Below are positions 32,668 to 40,417 of a DNA stretch of 64,000 bases, piece after piece; positions within the stretch are counted from its first letter, which is position 1, and every line of letters begins with the position of its first letter. A program made the translations under genes and the position numbers. The stretch covers positions 124,001-188,000 of the forward strand of contig NZ_SDLT01000004.1 in the NCBI RefSeq assembly GCF_004522235.1, read 5' to 3'. Origin of the DNA: Amycolatopsis nivea. Lineage in GTDB: Bacteria > Actinomycetota > Actinomycetes > Mycobacteriales > Pseudonocardiaceae. The notes beneath the pieces were generated by a model. The model was not told the DNA's origin and did no database searches. It saw only the letters and a program-made list of their open reading frames with translations.

Positions 32668-33972
32668 TCAGTGCGCGGGCAGCATTCCCGAACGCGAGCC
32701 GTGCACTCCGTCGGGTTCCGGTTCCGGCTCGACCGGAGCCATCGGCTGCTGCGGCACGTCAGCGGAGTAGTCCGGCATGTTCGGCCGCACGCCGAGCTTG
32801 AACTTCGGCACCCGCAACGCGACCTTCATCCCCGCCCCGGGCGCGGTCTCGACGGTGAGCGCGTAATCCTCGCCGAACACCTGCCGCATGCGCTGGTTGA
32901 TGTTGCCGAGCCCGACGTGCGCACCGGTGCGATGCGCGTTGCGCAGATCGGTGAGCTGCCGCGGGTCCATGCCGATGCCGTCGTCCTCGACCGTGATCAG
33001 CGCTTCGTGCCCATCGTCCCGCGCGATCACCGTGACGCACCCGCCGCTCGGCTTGCTGGCCAGACCGTGTTTGACGGCGTTCTCGACGAGCGGCTGAATG
33101 ATCAGGAACGGCACGACGACGCTGAGCACCTCGGGCGCGATCTTCATCCGCACCTCGAGCCGGCCGCCGAACCTCGCGTTTTCGATGGTCAGGTACCGGT
33201 CGATGTTGCGCAGTTCCTCGGCGAGCGTGGTGTACATGCCGGAGGTGCGGAACGAGTAGCGCGTGAAGTCCGCGAAGTCTTGGAGGAGTTCGCGCGCTTC
33301 CTCCGGATCGGTGCGGATGAGCGCGGAGATGGTGTTGAGCGCGTTGTAGACGAAGTGCGGCGAGATCTGCGCGCGCAGTGCTTTGATTTCCGCCTGCTGC
33401 AGCTGATTGCGCGATTCTTCAAGCCGCGCGAGCTCGAACTGCGTGCAGACGAACTGGCCCACCGCCTCAGCCATCTGCACCAGCTTGCCGCGCGTGCGCC
33501 CGACGACGATCAGCGTCGCCTCGGCCTCGCCCTCAACAAGAATGGGAACGATCGCGGCGGTCTTCATCTTGCAGGTGCCCCGGTGATTGCAGGGCATCTT
33601 GTTGTGATCAGCGACGGCGCGCCGGTGCTTGCGCAACGCGGTCCCGATGTCCTCGACGACGTCCAGGTAATGATCGGTGGCCTCGCCCGCCCAGGACAGC
33701 AGCGTGCCTTCACTGTCGGTGATGCCGACGGCGAGACAATCGAGCACCTCGAGCAGCTCCGCCGTCATCCGGTTGGCGGCCTCCTCGTCGAGCCCCGCCC
33801 GCAAGTTGGGCGTGGCCTTGGACATCCGGTGAACGGCCTGGAGAACGGCGTCCTGGATGACCCCCTTGGGCCGGCGCGCCCGGAAGGCGAGGACCAGCAC
33901 CACGATCACCAGGATGCCGACCAGAACCCACGGGACGACCAGCGCATAGGGGAAGTCGGACACGACGTCCAT
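32668..33972 (-). CDS. LytS/YpdA-type sensor histidine kinase
   Basis: 434 residues with a single N-terminal membrane helix (residues 9-30), then a GAF-like region (80-180) containing HNKMPCNHRGTCKMK, whose Cys128, His130 and Cys134 could bind a metal or sense redox. The His_kinase domain follows (LRAQISPHFVYNALNTI, His206), then the HATPase (IIQPLVENAVKHGL, EDDGIGMD). The Pro/Glu-rich tail is variable. The ATG at 33972 is chosen because it starts just before the helix; upstream codons are not conserved. With the LytTR regulator and symporter it resembles systems that sense extracellular carboxylates and switch on their uptake. Confidence 0.9.
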   Translation of the reverse strand: MDVVSDFPYALVVPWVLVGILVIVVLVLAFRARRPKGVIQDAVLQAVHRMSKATPNLRAGLDEEAANRMTAELLEVLDCLAVGITDSEGTLLSWAGEATDHYLDVVEDIGTALRKHRRAVADHNKMPCNHRGTCKMKTAAIVPILVEGEAEATLIVVGRTRGKLVQMAEAVGQFVCTQFELARLEESRNQLQQAEIKALRAQISPHFVYNALNTISALIRTDPEEARELLQDFADFTRYSFRTSGMYTTLAEELRNIDRYLTIENARFGGRLEVRMKIAPEVLSVVVPFLIIQPLVENAVKHGLASKPSGGCVTVIARDDGHEALITVEDDGIGMDPRQLTDLRNAHRTGAHVGLGNINQRMRQVFGEDYALTVETAPGAGMKVALRVPKFKLGVRPNMPDYSADVPQQPMAPVEPEPEPDGVHGSRSGMLPAH

Positions 33973-34130
33973 GCTCTGCGCTCGACCGACCGGGTGCAAG
34001 GTCTGCTCCCCACTTTCTGTCCAGTAGCGACGCCGAGAGTGGGCAAACCCTACCGTCACTCCCGGTGAGCGTGAGGATCTTGCGCCATTCGAGTGGTGGC
34101 GGTGGCTGTGGGGCGCCGATGGGTGGAGTG

Positions 34131-34178
34131 GAGGGACCCTTCATGACTACGGAACGTTAGGGGTGAAGGGACCCTTCA
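34131..34178. repeat. Short palindromes GGGACCCTTCA
   Basis: GAGGGACCCTTCATGAC (34131-34147) and the perfect palindrome TGAAGGGACCCTTCA (34164-34178) lie 17 bp apart. Related forms recur at 34528-34580. They look like members of a dispersed intergenic palindrome family. Confidence 0.6.
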
Positions 34179-34246
34179 TTGCTTGCTAGTGCGGATGAGG
34201 GTTCTTAGTGGTTTCGGGATGGATTCGCGGGGCGGCCCTTCCGGTA

Positions 34247-34475
34247 ATTTGGGCTCGGCGCTGCCCTCCTGGCAATTCGGGCCTGGGGGCCGGTTGTCCT
34301 GGCAACTGGGGGCGGCCTTCGCGGCAATTCGGGCCCCGGGGCGGCTGTCCTGGCAACCGCGGGCGGACCTCCTGGCAATTCGGACCCCCGGGCTGCTCGC
34401 CTGGCGTCCCCCGGCGATTCGAACCCCGGGGCCGCTCTCCCGGCAACCGCGGGCGGCCCTCCCGGCAATGCCGAG
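34247..34475. repeat. Alternating 28/23-bp degenerate tandem repeat
   Basis: About nine half-units begin CCTGGCAA or CCCGGCAA. They alternate between a long form continuing TTCGGGCCCCGGGGC (units near 34268, 34321, 34371, 34411) and a short form continuing CCGCGGGCGG (near 34298, 34349, 34439), giving a dimer period near 51 bp. No spacer sequences. Confidence 0.65.
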
Positions 34476-34523
34476 TGCTGGCTGCCTCGTCAGCGGCTTC
34501 TCGCACGCGGAGCGTGCGGCCAA

Positions 34524-34580
34524 GTGTCGTGAGGGGAACCCTCACGGAATCTGATTCCCTGAAGGGGCCCCTCACGACAC
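34524..34580. repeat. 13-bp inverted repeat enclosing smaller palindromes
   Basis: GTGTCGTGAGGGG (34524-34536) and CCCCTCACGACAC (34568-34580) are exact complements 31 nt apart. Inside lie CGTGAGGG / CCCTCACG (34528-34546) and GAAGGGGCCCCTC. The motif overlaps in style with the palindromes at 34131-34178. Confidence 0.6.
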
Positions 34581-34870
34581 CCGCGCTGCGCCCCTCGCAA
34601 CCCGTGCAACTCCCTCACAACCACCTTGTTCCCTCACGACACCGCGTTCCCTCACGACACCGCGATGATCTTGGCGCGAAGCACGCAGAGAATCCCTCCG
34701 GAGGAGCCCTTCACTCGCGAGACCAGGTGCCCCACCACCCGCCTCGAAGTCTCTCCGTGGCCACGCCCCGCGATGCGGACGTCGAAGCATTCAGAGAACC
34801 AACCGCAGCCGATGCACCCAACGATCGGTGCACCCACACCACCCCCGCACCCCGATACGACGCCAAAATG

Positions 34871-34927
34871 CGGTCTGGGGGTGCTTGTCAAGGCATCTTT
34901 CCAGCCTTGACAAGCACCCCCAGACCG
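34871..34927. repeat. Long hairpin element, copy 1
   Basis: Perfect 24-bp stem: left arm 34871-34894 ending GTGCTTGTCAAGGC, loop ATCTTTCCA, right arm 34904-34927 starting GCCTTGACAAGCAC. The inner 14 bp and 8 of 9 loop bases are identical to copy 2 at 62404-62462. Flanks are shared as well: CCCCGATACGA and GCCAAAA upstream, TCACAATCA downstream. It lies 90 bp from the end of the Fpg gene, so it could also stop transcription. Confidence 0.85.
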
Positions 34928-35016
34928 TCATCACAATCAAGCTTCGGGGTGCCCCACCGCACTCCCCAAAAGCAATGTCGCCGCCAGGCGACGAGCCGCC
35001 CACAACAGACGCAGAA

Positions 35017-35877
35017 CTACTTCAACAACCGAGACATCCGCCGATCAGCCAACGGCTTCCCGCCAGTCTGACAAGTCGCGCAATACTGAAACGACTTATC
35101 CGCAAACGAAATCTCCCGCACAGTATCCCCGCAAACCGGGCAGGGAAGCCCAGTCCGAGCATGCACCCGCAGCCCAGACCGCTTCTCCCCCTTCAACCGC
35201 GCGGCCTTCTGCCCCACCGACCGCGACACAGCGTCCGTCTCCACCTCGCGGATCGCCTCGGCCAGGACCTCCAACGCGCCCTCGTCCAGCTTCCCCACGG
35301 TCGCATAAGGCGACAACTTCGCCCGATGCATGATCTCGTCCGAATAAGCGTTCCCGATCCCCGCGATCAACGACTGATCAGTCAACGCCCACTTCAGCCG
35401 AGTCCCCTTCCCCTGGAACAACTCCCGCAACTGCGAAGCATCAATCGCCAGCGCGTCCGGCCCCAGCCGCGCCACGCTCGCCACCTCGGACGGGTCCGCG
35501 ACGATCCACACCGCCAGGCCCTTCTTCGTCCCCGCCTCGGTGAGATCGAAGCCAGGACCGGAAGCCGACTCCAGATGCACCCGCAGCGAGATCGGCCCCT
35601 TGCCCGGCTTCAACGGAGCCGGGGACAGCCCGTCCGACCAGCGCAGCCAGCCAGCGCGCGCCAGGTGCACCACCAGGTGCAAATCGCCCAGCACGACATC
35701 CAGATGCTTGCCGTGCCGAGTCGCGTCGGTGATTTCGCGGCCGTGCAGCTCGGTGTACGGCGGCACCGCGGTCTTCAGCACGCTCAGCGACGCGACGTCG
35801 AGCCGGAAAACGGTGCTTCCCACGGCGTGTTCGCGCAGGTGGTGGGCCAGTGCTTCGACCTCGGGCAACTCGGGCAT
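35017..35877 (-). CDS. Fpg/Nei-family DNA glycosylase
   Basis: Base-excision repair enzyme, 286 residues. The catalytic N-terminus PELPEVEALAHHL follows the initiator Met (Pro2, Glu3). The H2TH domain reads LKWALTDQSLIAGIGNAYSDEIMHRAKLSP, and the C-terminal zinc finger is CPVCGDTVREISFADKSFQYCATCQTGG (four Cys). Between them, HLARAGWLRW replaces the classical HLRMTG-like segment, so this is one of the divergent actinobacterial Nei/Fpg paralogues, and its lesion preference cannot be deduced. The ATG at 35877 is fixed by Pro2. Confidence 0.93.
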   Translation of the reverse strand: MPELPEVEALAHHLREHAVGSTVFRLDVASLSVLKTAVPPYTELHGREITDATRHGKHLDVVLGDLHLVVHLARAGWLRWSDGLSPAPLKPGKGPISLRVHLESASGPGFDLTEAGTKKGLAVWIVADPSEVASVARLGPDALAIDASQLRELFQGKGTRLKWALTDQSLIAGIGNAYSDEIMHRAKLSPYATVGKLDEGALEVLAEAIREVETDAVSRSVGQKAARLKGEKRSGLRVHARTGLPCPVCGDTVREISFADKSFQYCATCQTGGKPLADRRMSRLLK

Positions 35878-35915
35878 GGCACCAGTCTCGCGCGCCGGCC
35901 CGGTTCCGGCCAGGT

Positions 35916-36356
35916 CTATTCGACCGGGTGCAGCGGACCGTCGAAGTCCGGCAGCGAATGCCTCTGGATCGTCTTCGAGATCCGCTTCACCTCGCCGGAC
36001 ACGGTGAACATGCCGCGGATCGTGCCGACCCAGCGCTCCGACGGCCGGTCGCCCGCGACGTCGCCCTCGGTCTCGGCGACCACCGTCCACGGGCGGCGCA
36101 GGATCCACCGCAGCGGGAAGAACAACACCACCAGCAGCAACGCCAGCAGCACCCACGCGGGCACCTTCACGACATCCGGGGTCCAGACCACCAGCGCGAT
36201 CACCAGGAACCCCATGACCACGATCATCGCGATGCCAGGTCCGTAACTGCCCGCGACGTCGTGTTCGAAATCGTCAGCGGTGGCGGGAGCCCGCCACTCC
36301 ATCTGGGCACGGACCACCCAATGGCGACCGTCTTCGCCGCGCACCAGCCGGTTCAT
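35916..36356 (-). CDS. Conserved membrane protein
   Basis: 146 residues with two close helices (IAMIVVMGFLVIALVVW and VPAWVLLALLLVVLFFPLRWIL) and a cytosolic C-terminal half (RRPWTVVAETEGDVAGDRPSERWVGTIRG...). The N-terminus (GEDGRHWVVRAQMEWRAPATADDFEHDV) is conserved-looking. I do not recognise a function. It precedes the glycosylase gene by 38 bp on the same strand. Confidence 0.75.
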   Translation of the reverse strand: MNRLVRGEDGRHWVVRAQMEWRAPATADDFEHDVAGSYGPGIAMIVVMGFLVIALVVWTPDVVKVPAWVLLALLLVVLFFPLRWILRRPWTVVAETEGDVAGDRPSERWVGTIRGMFTVSGEVKRISKTIQRHSLPDFDGPLHPVE

Positions 36357-36425
36357 CCTGTTGCCTCCCGGGCGACGTCGAACTCGCTCAACGTTACCGT
36401 GACCGTGCCGTCCAGCGCGAGGCGC

Positions 36426-38099
36426 TCACTGAGAGTTACTGGCGGTTTGCCGGGTTTTGGCTGTTCGGGAGCTTGCGTCCGCTGAGGAATCGGCCGAACC
36501 GGTGACATCGTTCCCGGACGTGGAGTCCGTCTTGGCCGACTTCGAAGACTCGGCAGACTTCGAAGACTTGGTCGACTCGACCGGCTTGGAAGACTTCGGG
36601 CAGTCGGACGACTCGGCCGAACTGGAAGACCGCGGAGCAGCCGACGCGTCGTGTCGCGACCCGGTCGGCGTGGTCGTGACCGACGGCGGCACGTACGAAT
36701 CCGGCGAAGGCACGTACGACGAGGGCGGAGGAGCGTACGACGAAGGACTCGTGTCGTCCGTCGTCGTGCTCAGCACGCCCGGGCTCGACGAGTTCGTGGA
36801 CGTGTCCAGATCCGACCGCGACTCCGTGCTCGACGACCGGCTCGTCATCGGCGATTCCGTACGGCTGCCGTCCTGGCTCGGAAGATCATCCCGCGGCGTC
36901 GAACCAGTCGAACCAGTCGACCCGGCCGAATCCGACGTCGACGAGGACTGCTCCCCGGACGCCGCCTGATGCACCGGCGGCAAATGCGGCACCTCGGCCA
37001 CGCCCAAATGCTGCGAAACCCCCGGATGAACCCCCACGTGCGCGGGCCGCGCGCTGCCGTTCAGCTGCCCGGAAATGACCCGCGGACCCTGCTGCGCCGG
37101 CGGCGGAGGCGGCTGCGGCGGCTGCAACGCCAGCTCCGGCGCACCCCCGCCCAACCCGACGTCCTGCACCGGATGCGACCCGAACACCAGCGGACCGGCG
37201 GTCAAGCTCACCGCACCCGCCGCCGCGGTCGACGCCAGCGCCAGCCCCACCTTCACCTTCGAGCCGAACACCACGCTCTTCACCGTCGCGACCGCGCCAG
37301 CGGCCTTGCCGACCCCGGCCAGCGCCGGCACCGCGAGCACCAGCACCCCGGCATGCGCCCGCAACGACGAACACACATCCCGCAGCTCGTCCTGCGTCGC
37401 CCGGCACGACGGACACCCCAGCAAATGCGCCTTGATCCGTTCCGCCTCCGCGCCGGTGACGCTGCCCGCGGTGAACCCGCCCAGCTTCTCCACCACCGCG
37501 CGGCACGTCTCCGGACCCCGGTTCACCGACAAATGCGCCTGCAGATACGCCGCCCGCAACCCCTGCCGCGCCCGCCGCGCCAACGCCGCCGTCGCATTCG
37601 CCGACAAGCCGAAATGCGGAGCCACCATCGCCGGCTGCTCGCCCTCGACCTCGGTCTGCCACAGCACCGTCCGCCACCGCTCCGGCAAACTCGTGAACGC
37701 CGTCGTGATCAACGTGTGCTCAGCTGTCCGCGCGGGCGTGTCCACCCCGGCGCCCGCCCGGAACGTCAACTCGTCGTCAGTCACCGGGACATCGCGCCGA
37801 GCGCCATGCCACTCCCACGACACCCGGCGCGCGACCGTCAGCAAATAAGCCCGGATGTAATCCCGCGGACCCGCGCCGCGGCGCAACGCCTGCAGCACGC
37901 GGAAGAAAGTCTCCGCTGTGATGTCTTCAGCTTCGGAACGATCCGCCGCCAGACTCTGCGCCAATCTGCGCACGGCCGCGGCATGCAGCTCGAACAACTC
38001 CCCGAACGCGGCATCCTCGCCGTCGCGCAGCCGCTTCAAAAGTGCCTGCTCGTCGGATTCCGAGGCCGCTGGTGGCGGCGCCGTGCCCAGCTCGGTCAT
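36426..38099 (-). CDS. ECF sigma factor fused to zinc-finger/transmembrane anti-sigma-like module
   Basis: 557 residues. Region 2 (LLKRLRDGEDAAFGELFELHAAAVRRLAQ, SEAEDITAETFFRVLQALRRG) and a region 4 (FTSLPERWRTVLWQTEVEGEQPAMVAPHFGLSANATAALARRARQGLR) occupy residues 15-190. A zinc-finger anti-sigma motif follows (AERIKAHLLGCPSCRATQDEL, H-x3-C-x2-C), then one or two membrane helices (VLVLAVPALAGVG; VGLALASTAAAGAVSL), a Pro-rich spacer and about 200 Ser/Thr/Asp-rich residues that should be outside the cell. This is a self-contained sigma/anti-sigma polypeptide; release by proteolysis is an inference. ATG 38099 has GGAGGAGG upstream. Confidence 0.88.
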   Translation of the reverse strand: MTELGTAPPPAASESDEQALLKRLRDGEDAAFGELFELHAAAVRRLAQSLAADRSEAEDITAETFFRVLQALRRGAGPRDYIRAYLLTVARRVSWEWHGARRDVPVTDDELTFRAGAGVDTPARTAEHTLITTAFTSLPERWRTVLWQTEVEGEQPAMVAPHFGLSANATAALARRARQGLRAAYLQAHLSVNRGPETCRAVVEKLGGFTAGSVTGAEAERIKAHLLGCPSCRATQDELRDVCSSLRAHAGVLVLAVPALAGVGKAAGAVATVKSVVFGSKVKVGLALASTAAAGAVSLTAGPLVFGSHPVQDVGLGGGAPELALQPPQPPPPPAQQGPRVISGQLNGSARPAHVGVHPGVSQHLGVAEVPHLPPVHQAASGEQSSSTSDSAGSTGSTGSTPRDDLPSQDGSRTESPMTSRSSSTESRSDLDTSTNSSSPGVLSTTTDDTSPSSYAPPPSSYVPSPDSYVPPSVTTTPTGSRHDASAAPRSSSSAESSDCPKSSKPVESTKSSKSAESSKSAKTDSTSGNDVTGSADSSADASSRTAKTRQTASNSQ

Positions 38100-38309
38100 C
38101 CGGCAAGGCACCTCCTCCCCCGAAGGACTCACCACTGAAGTCGATTGGGGACACCATACGGAGCAGAGCGCCCGTCGTCACCCCTTGTGCGCTCGACGTG
38201 ACGCGCAAGCACCACATCTCAGCAGGTCCACGCCAATAACGGGGCCCCCGAAAGTGTCACCGAGGCGACGGTATAGAGTGTCTTCAACACCGAGCACCAA
38301 GCGGTTAAC

Positions 38310-38382
38310 GCGGATGTAGCGCAGCTGGTAGCGCATCACCTTGCCAAGGTGAGGGTCGCGGGTTCGAATCCCGTCATCCGCT
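38310..38382 (+). tRNA. tRNA-Gly (GCC)
   Basis: 73 nt folding into a complete cloverleaf: acceptor GCGGATG/CATCCGC, D-arm GCGC/GCGC, anticodon stem TCACC/GGTGA with loop TTGCCAA (anticodon GCC), T-arm GCGGG/CCCGT around TTCGAAT, discriminator U. CCA is not encoded. Confidence 0.96.
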
Positions 38383-38390
38383 CAGTCCCG

Positions 38391-38429
38391 AAGGCCCTGT
38401 ATCCACAAAAAGCGTGGATACAGGGCCTT
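38391..38429 (+). terminator. tRNA-Gly terminator
   Basis: Perfect 16-bp stem (AAGGCCCTGTATCCAC / GTGGATACAGGGCCTT) with a 7-nt A-rich loop, 8 nt after the tRNA. Confidence 0.85.
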
Positions 38430-38559
38430 CGCCATTTCACCCGGGGGCCCGAGCCCCCGGACCCCCGCGGTGCCACCGGCTGCGGTTGGGTGGGTGGGCG
38501 GCTTTGTAGCTTGGGAGCAAGCGGAGAAGGTGCGTCGCGACCTTCCGGGGCCTGTCCTC

Positions 38560-38961
38560 TTACAGCTCGTAGGTGTCTAGGACTGTGGGGGCGATGGGGG
38601 ACAGGTGTTCGTCTTTTTGTTCCGTTAGTTGGCCTCTTGCCATTCGGTACACCTGGAACTCGTTGTCGTGTTCTGGGTGTTGGTCGTCCCAGATGTGCAG
38701 GAGGCCGTAGGAGCCTGGGGCCAGTTCTCCTACTCGGGCGAAGGTTTCCAGCAGTTGCGGGGTGATGGCTCCGCCGTGTTTGTCCAGACCACCCAGATGG
38801 AGCATGGGCAGGCCCGCGCTCCAGCGGAGGTCTACCAGGTCCAGCATGGTTGTGTTGTTCAGCGAGCGGTGGACCCGTTCCACCAGGCGCTCCAGCAGAG
38901 CTGCGTCGTCGTCGCCCGTTGCGGTGGCGGCGATGGTCACCCAGCCGTGGTATTCGAACAC
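38560..38961 (-). CDS. Imm7-family immunity protein
   Basis: 133-residue cytosolic protein. The start FEYHGWVTIAATATGDDD, then LLDLVDLRWSAGLPMLHLGGLDKH, SYGLLHIWDDQHPEHDNEFQVYRMARG match the Imm7 immunity family of polymorphic-toxin systems. The GTG at 38961 gives the family N-terminus; no ribosome site is visible. No toxin gene is nearby, so it is an orphan that may protect against toxins from kin. It lies 26 bp after another immunity-like gene. Confidence 0.75.
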   Translation of the reverse strand: MFEYHGWVTIAATATGDDDAALLERLVERVHRSLNNTTMLDLVDLRWSAGLPMLHLGGLDKHGGAITPQLLETFARVGELAPGSYGLLHIWDDQHPEHDNEFQVYRMARGQLTEQKDEHLSPIAPTVLDTYEL

Positions 38962-38987
38962 GTGCGAGACGGTAGCAGCGGCGGTGA

Positions 38988-39533
38988 TCAGCGGGTCAGC
39001 GCAGAGGGCTGGCCGTCCCGGCGGAGCTGGTTCGTGAGGATGCCGTCGGCGTGCTTTTCGACCGCGGGGAGCAAGTTTTCGCCGAAGACGCACAAGGTGC
39101 GCTCCCACGGGTGGCCGAGCGTGCCGTAGCTGAAATCGGCGGCGAGGAACAGGTGGTAGTCGCCGCGCGGGAAGACCGAGACCGGCCACGGTGCGTTCTG
39201 CTGCATGCGGTGCGGCCAGAACTTGAACGACTGGTGCTGCCAATGCAGGACCCACAGCCAGTCGTCCTCGGCGGTGACCTCCTGGAGCGCGGCCAGCACG
39301 GCACGGGCCACGTCGTGCTCTTCCACCGCGTACGGGCCGAGGCGGAACTCGGCCGAGGCGCGGTCGTACTCGCCGGTGGAGAGATCCCAGGCAGCCGACG
39401 GGCGCGGCTCATGGAAGCCGGGCCAATCGTGCGCGAAGGTGCTCGGCCAGAACCTGAGCTTGTCGTGCACCCAATACCAAGCGGGTTCGTCAGCCACTCG
39501 CGAGAGCGGCTCCCAGGCTGCAGCAGCGTTCAC
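38988..39533 (-). CDS. DUF2716-like protein
   Basis: 181 residues, soluble, unusually rich in Trp and aromatic residues: AAWEPLSRVADEPAWYWVHDKLRFWPS, WPGFHEPRPSAAWDL, DDWLWVLHWQHQSFKFWPHRM, FPRGDYHLFLAADFSYGTLGHPW. The pattern fits DUF2716, many of which are short adjacent-to-toxin or immunity-type genes. The GTG at 39533 gives the conserved start. It is in a pair with the Imm7 gene. No enzymatic motif seen. Confidence 0.65.
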   Translation of the reverse strand: MNAAAAWEPLSRVADEPAWYWVHDKLRFWPSTFAHDWPGFHEPRPSAAWDLSTGEYDRASAEFRLGPYAVEEHDVARAVLAALQEVTAEDDWLWVLHWQHQSFKFWPHRMQQNAPWPVSVFPRGDYHLFLAADFSYGTLGHPWERTLCVFGENLLPAVEKHADGILTNQLRRDGQPSALTR

Positions 39534-39720
39534 TTGTCGACCTCGAAGTCATCGGCCGGGCTCGAAACTGCCGAAAGCTTCGTGTCCGGGACCGGGATTG
39601 TCCAGTCCACCGGAGCCGAGCGCCAAGCTGTCACTCGACCGGGTGGCCCGCGGACCGGGAAAACAGCGCCCGGTCCGCAGGTTCCTTACCCGAGACCCGT
39701 GCCGGTCATGCACGGAGCAG

Positions 39721-40341
39721 TTATGCGGCGCGCCACAGCGTGACGAACGCCGACGCCTCGCTGAACGCCCACGGCCGCAGCCGCTCCCGGTCCCGCGCCG
39801 ACAAGGTGAACTCCTTCGCCCGGCGCACGTCCACGACCAGCGCCTCCCCGCCCGGCAGCAGATCCGGCATGCCCTCGGTGAGCAGCCACAGTGCGAGCTG
39901 CGCGGCGTCCCGGGTGAGCGGCTCCTCCTTGAAGTACAGCCAGGTGGCGAACCGGCGGCCGTTCGACTTCCACAGCCCCAGCTGCGGGCTGATGCCGATC
40001 TCCAGCTCGCCGAGCGCGAACCTCGCCCGCCCGACCTCGATCAGCTTCGGATCGCGCCTGCCGAGATAACGCAGCCAGCCCTCGGCGATGGCGGCGTAAT
40101 GCGGACGCGTGCGCTCGTCGGCGTTGTTGACCAGCGCGCGCATGGCCACCTCGTCCTGCCGCGCCGCCCGGCCGGCCCGCACCGCGTTCGCCGCGCGCCG
40201 GTAGTAGTTGAACGCCGCCCGGGCCGGATCCTCGTACAGCCGGCGCTGCCTGCGGACGAACGACGAACGCGACGGGCCCTTGCTGGCGCTGTACCCGACG
40301 AACGTGGGCAGCGTGACGTATGCCGACTGAGAACTGGTCAT
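39721..40341 (-). CDS. Conserved hypothetical protein behind a LexA-like site
   Basis: 206 residues, soluble, Arg-rich near the start (SRSSFVRRQRRLYEDPARAAFNYYRRAANAVRAG). Further segments are RPHYAAIAEGWLRYLG, VGRARFALGELEIGISPQLGL, RFATWLYFKEEPLTRDAAQLALWLL and EALVVDVRRAKEFTL. I recognise no family. The helical first third could bind nucleic acid. ATG 40341 follows GGAAGG at a long spacing. A LexA-like palindrome lies 48 bp upstream. Confidence 0.65.
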   Translation of the reverse strand: MTSSQSAYVTLPTFVGYSASKGPSRSSFVRRQRRLYEDPARAAFNYYRRAANAVRAGRAARQDEVAMRALVNNADERTRPHYAAIAEGWLRYLGRRDPKLIEVGRARFALGELEIGISPQLGLWKSNGRRFATWLYFKEEPLTRDAAQLALWLLTEGMPDLLPGGEALVVDVRRAKEFTLSARDRERLRPWAFSEASAFVTLWRAA

Positions 40342-40388
40342 GGGCGGCCGCCTTCCGGTGGATGGTTTCCCCAGTACACGGCCAATTT

Positions 40389-40404
40389 TAGAACATATGT
40401 ACGA
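40389..40404. promoter_or_regulatory. LexA/SOS-box-like palindrome
   Basis: TAGAACATATGTACGA matches 14 of 16 positions of the actinobacterial SOS box TCGAACATATGTTCGA. It lies 48 bp upstream of the ATG at 40341. The two mismatches fall in the outer half-site bases, so binding may be weak. Confidence 0.4.
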
Positions 40405-40417
40405 CAGTTTTTGCCGC

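Larger units (their letters stand above)
33973..35016. other. Gene-free stretch of about 1 kb rich in repeats
   Basis: No coding sequence supported. It holds, in order: short palindromes at 34131-34178, an alternating tandem repeat at 34247-34475, a 13-bp inverted repeat at 34524-34580, direct repeats of CCCTCACGACAC around 34570-34670, and the long hairpin at 34871-34927. Confidence 0.7.

Noticed and set aside
31708..34068. 786-codon plus-strand frame
   Set aside because: It lies opposite the response regulator, S49 peptidase and LytS kinase, all of which have diagnostic motifs.
34176..34523. 115-codon minus-strand frame with repeated Pro/Gly/Arg residues
   Set aside because: It merely translates the alternating tandem repeat, all frames stay open, and there is no ribosome site or family match.
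38310..38382. tRNA-Gly as an active attachment site of an integrative element
   Set aside because: No second copy of the tRNA 3' end, no integrase and no island boundary are visible in the window.
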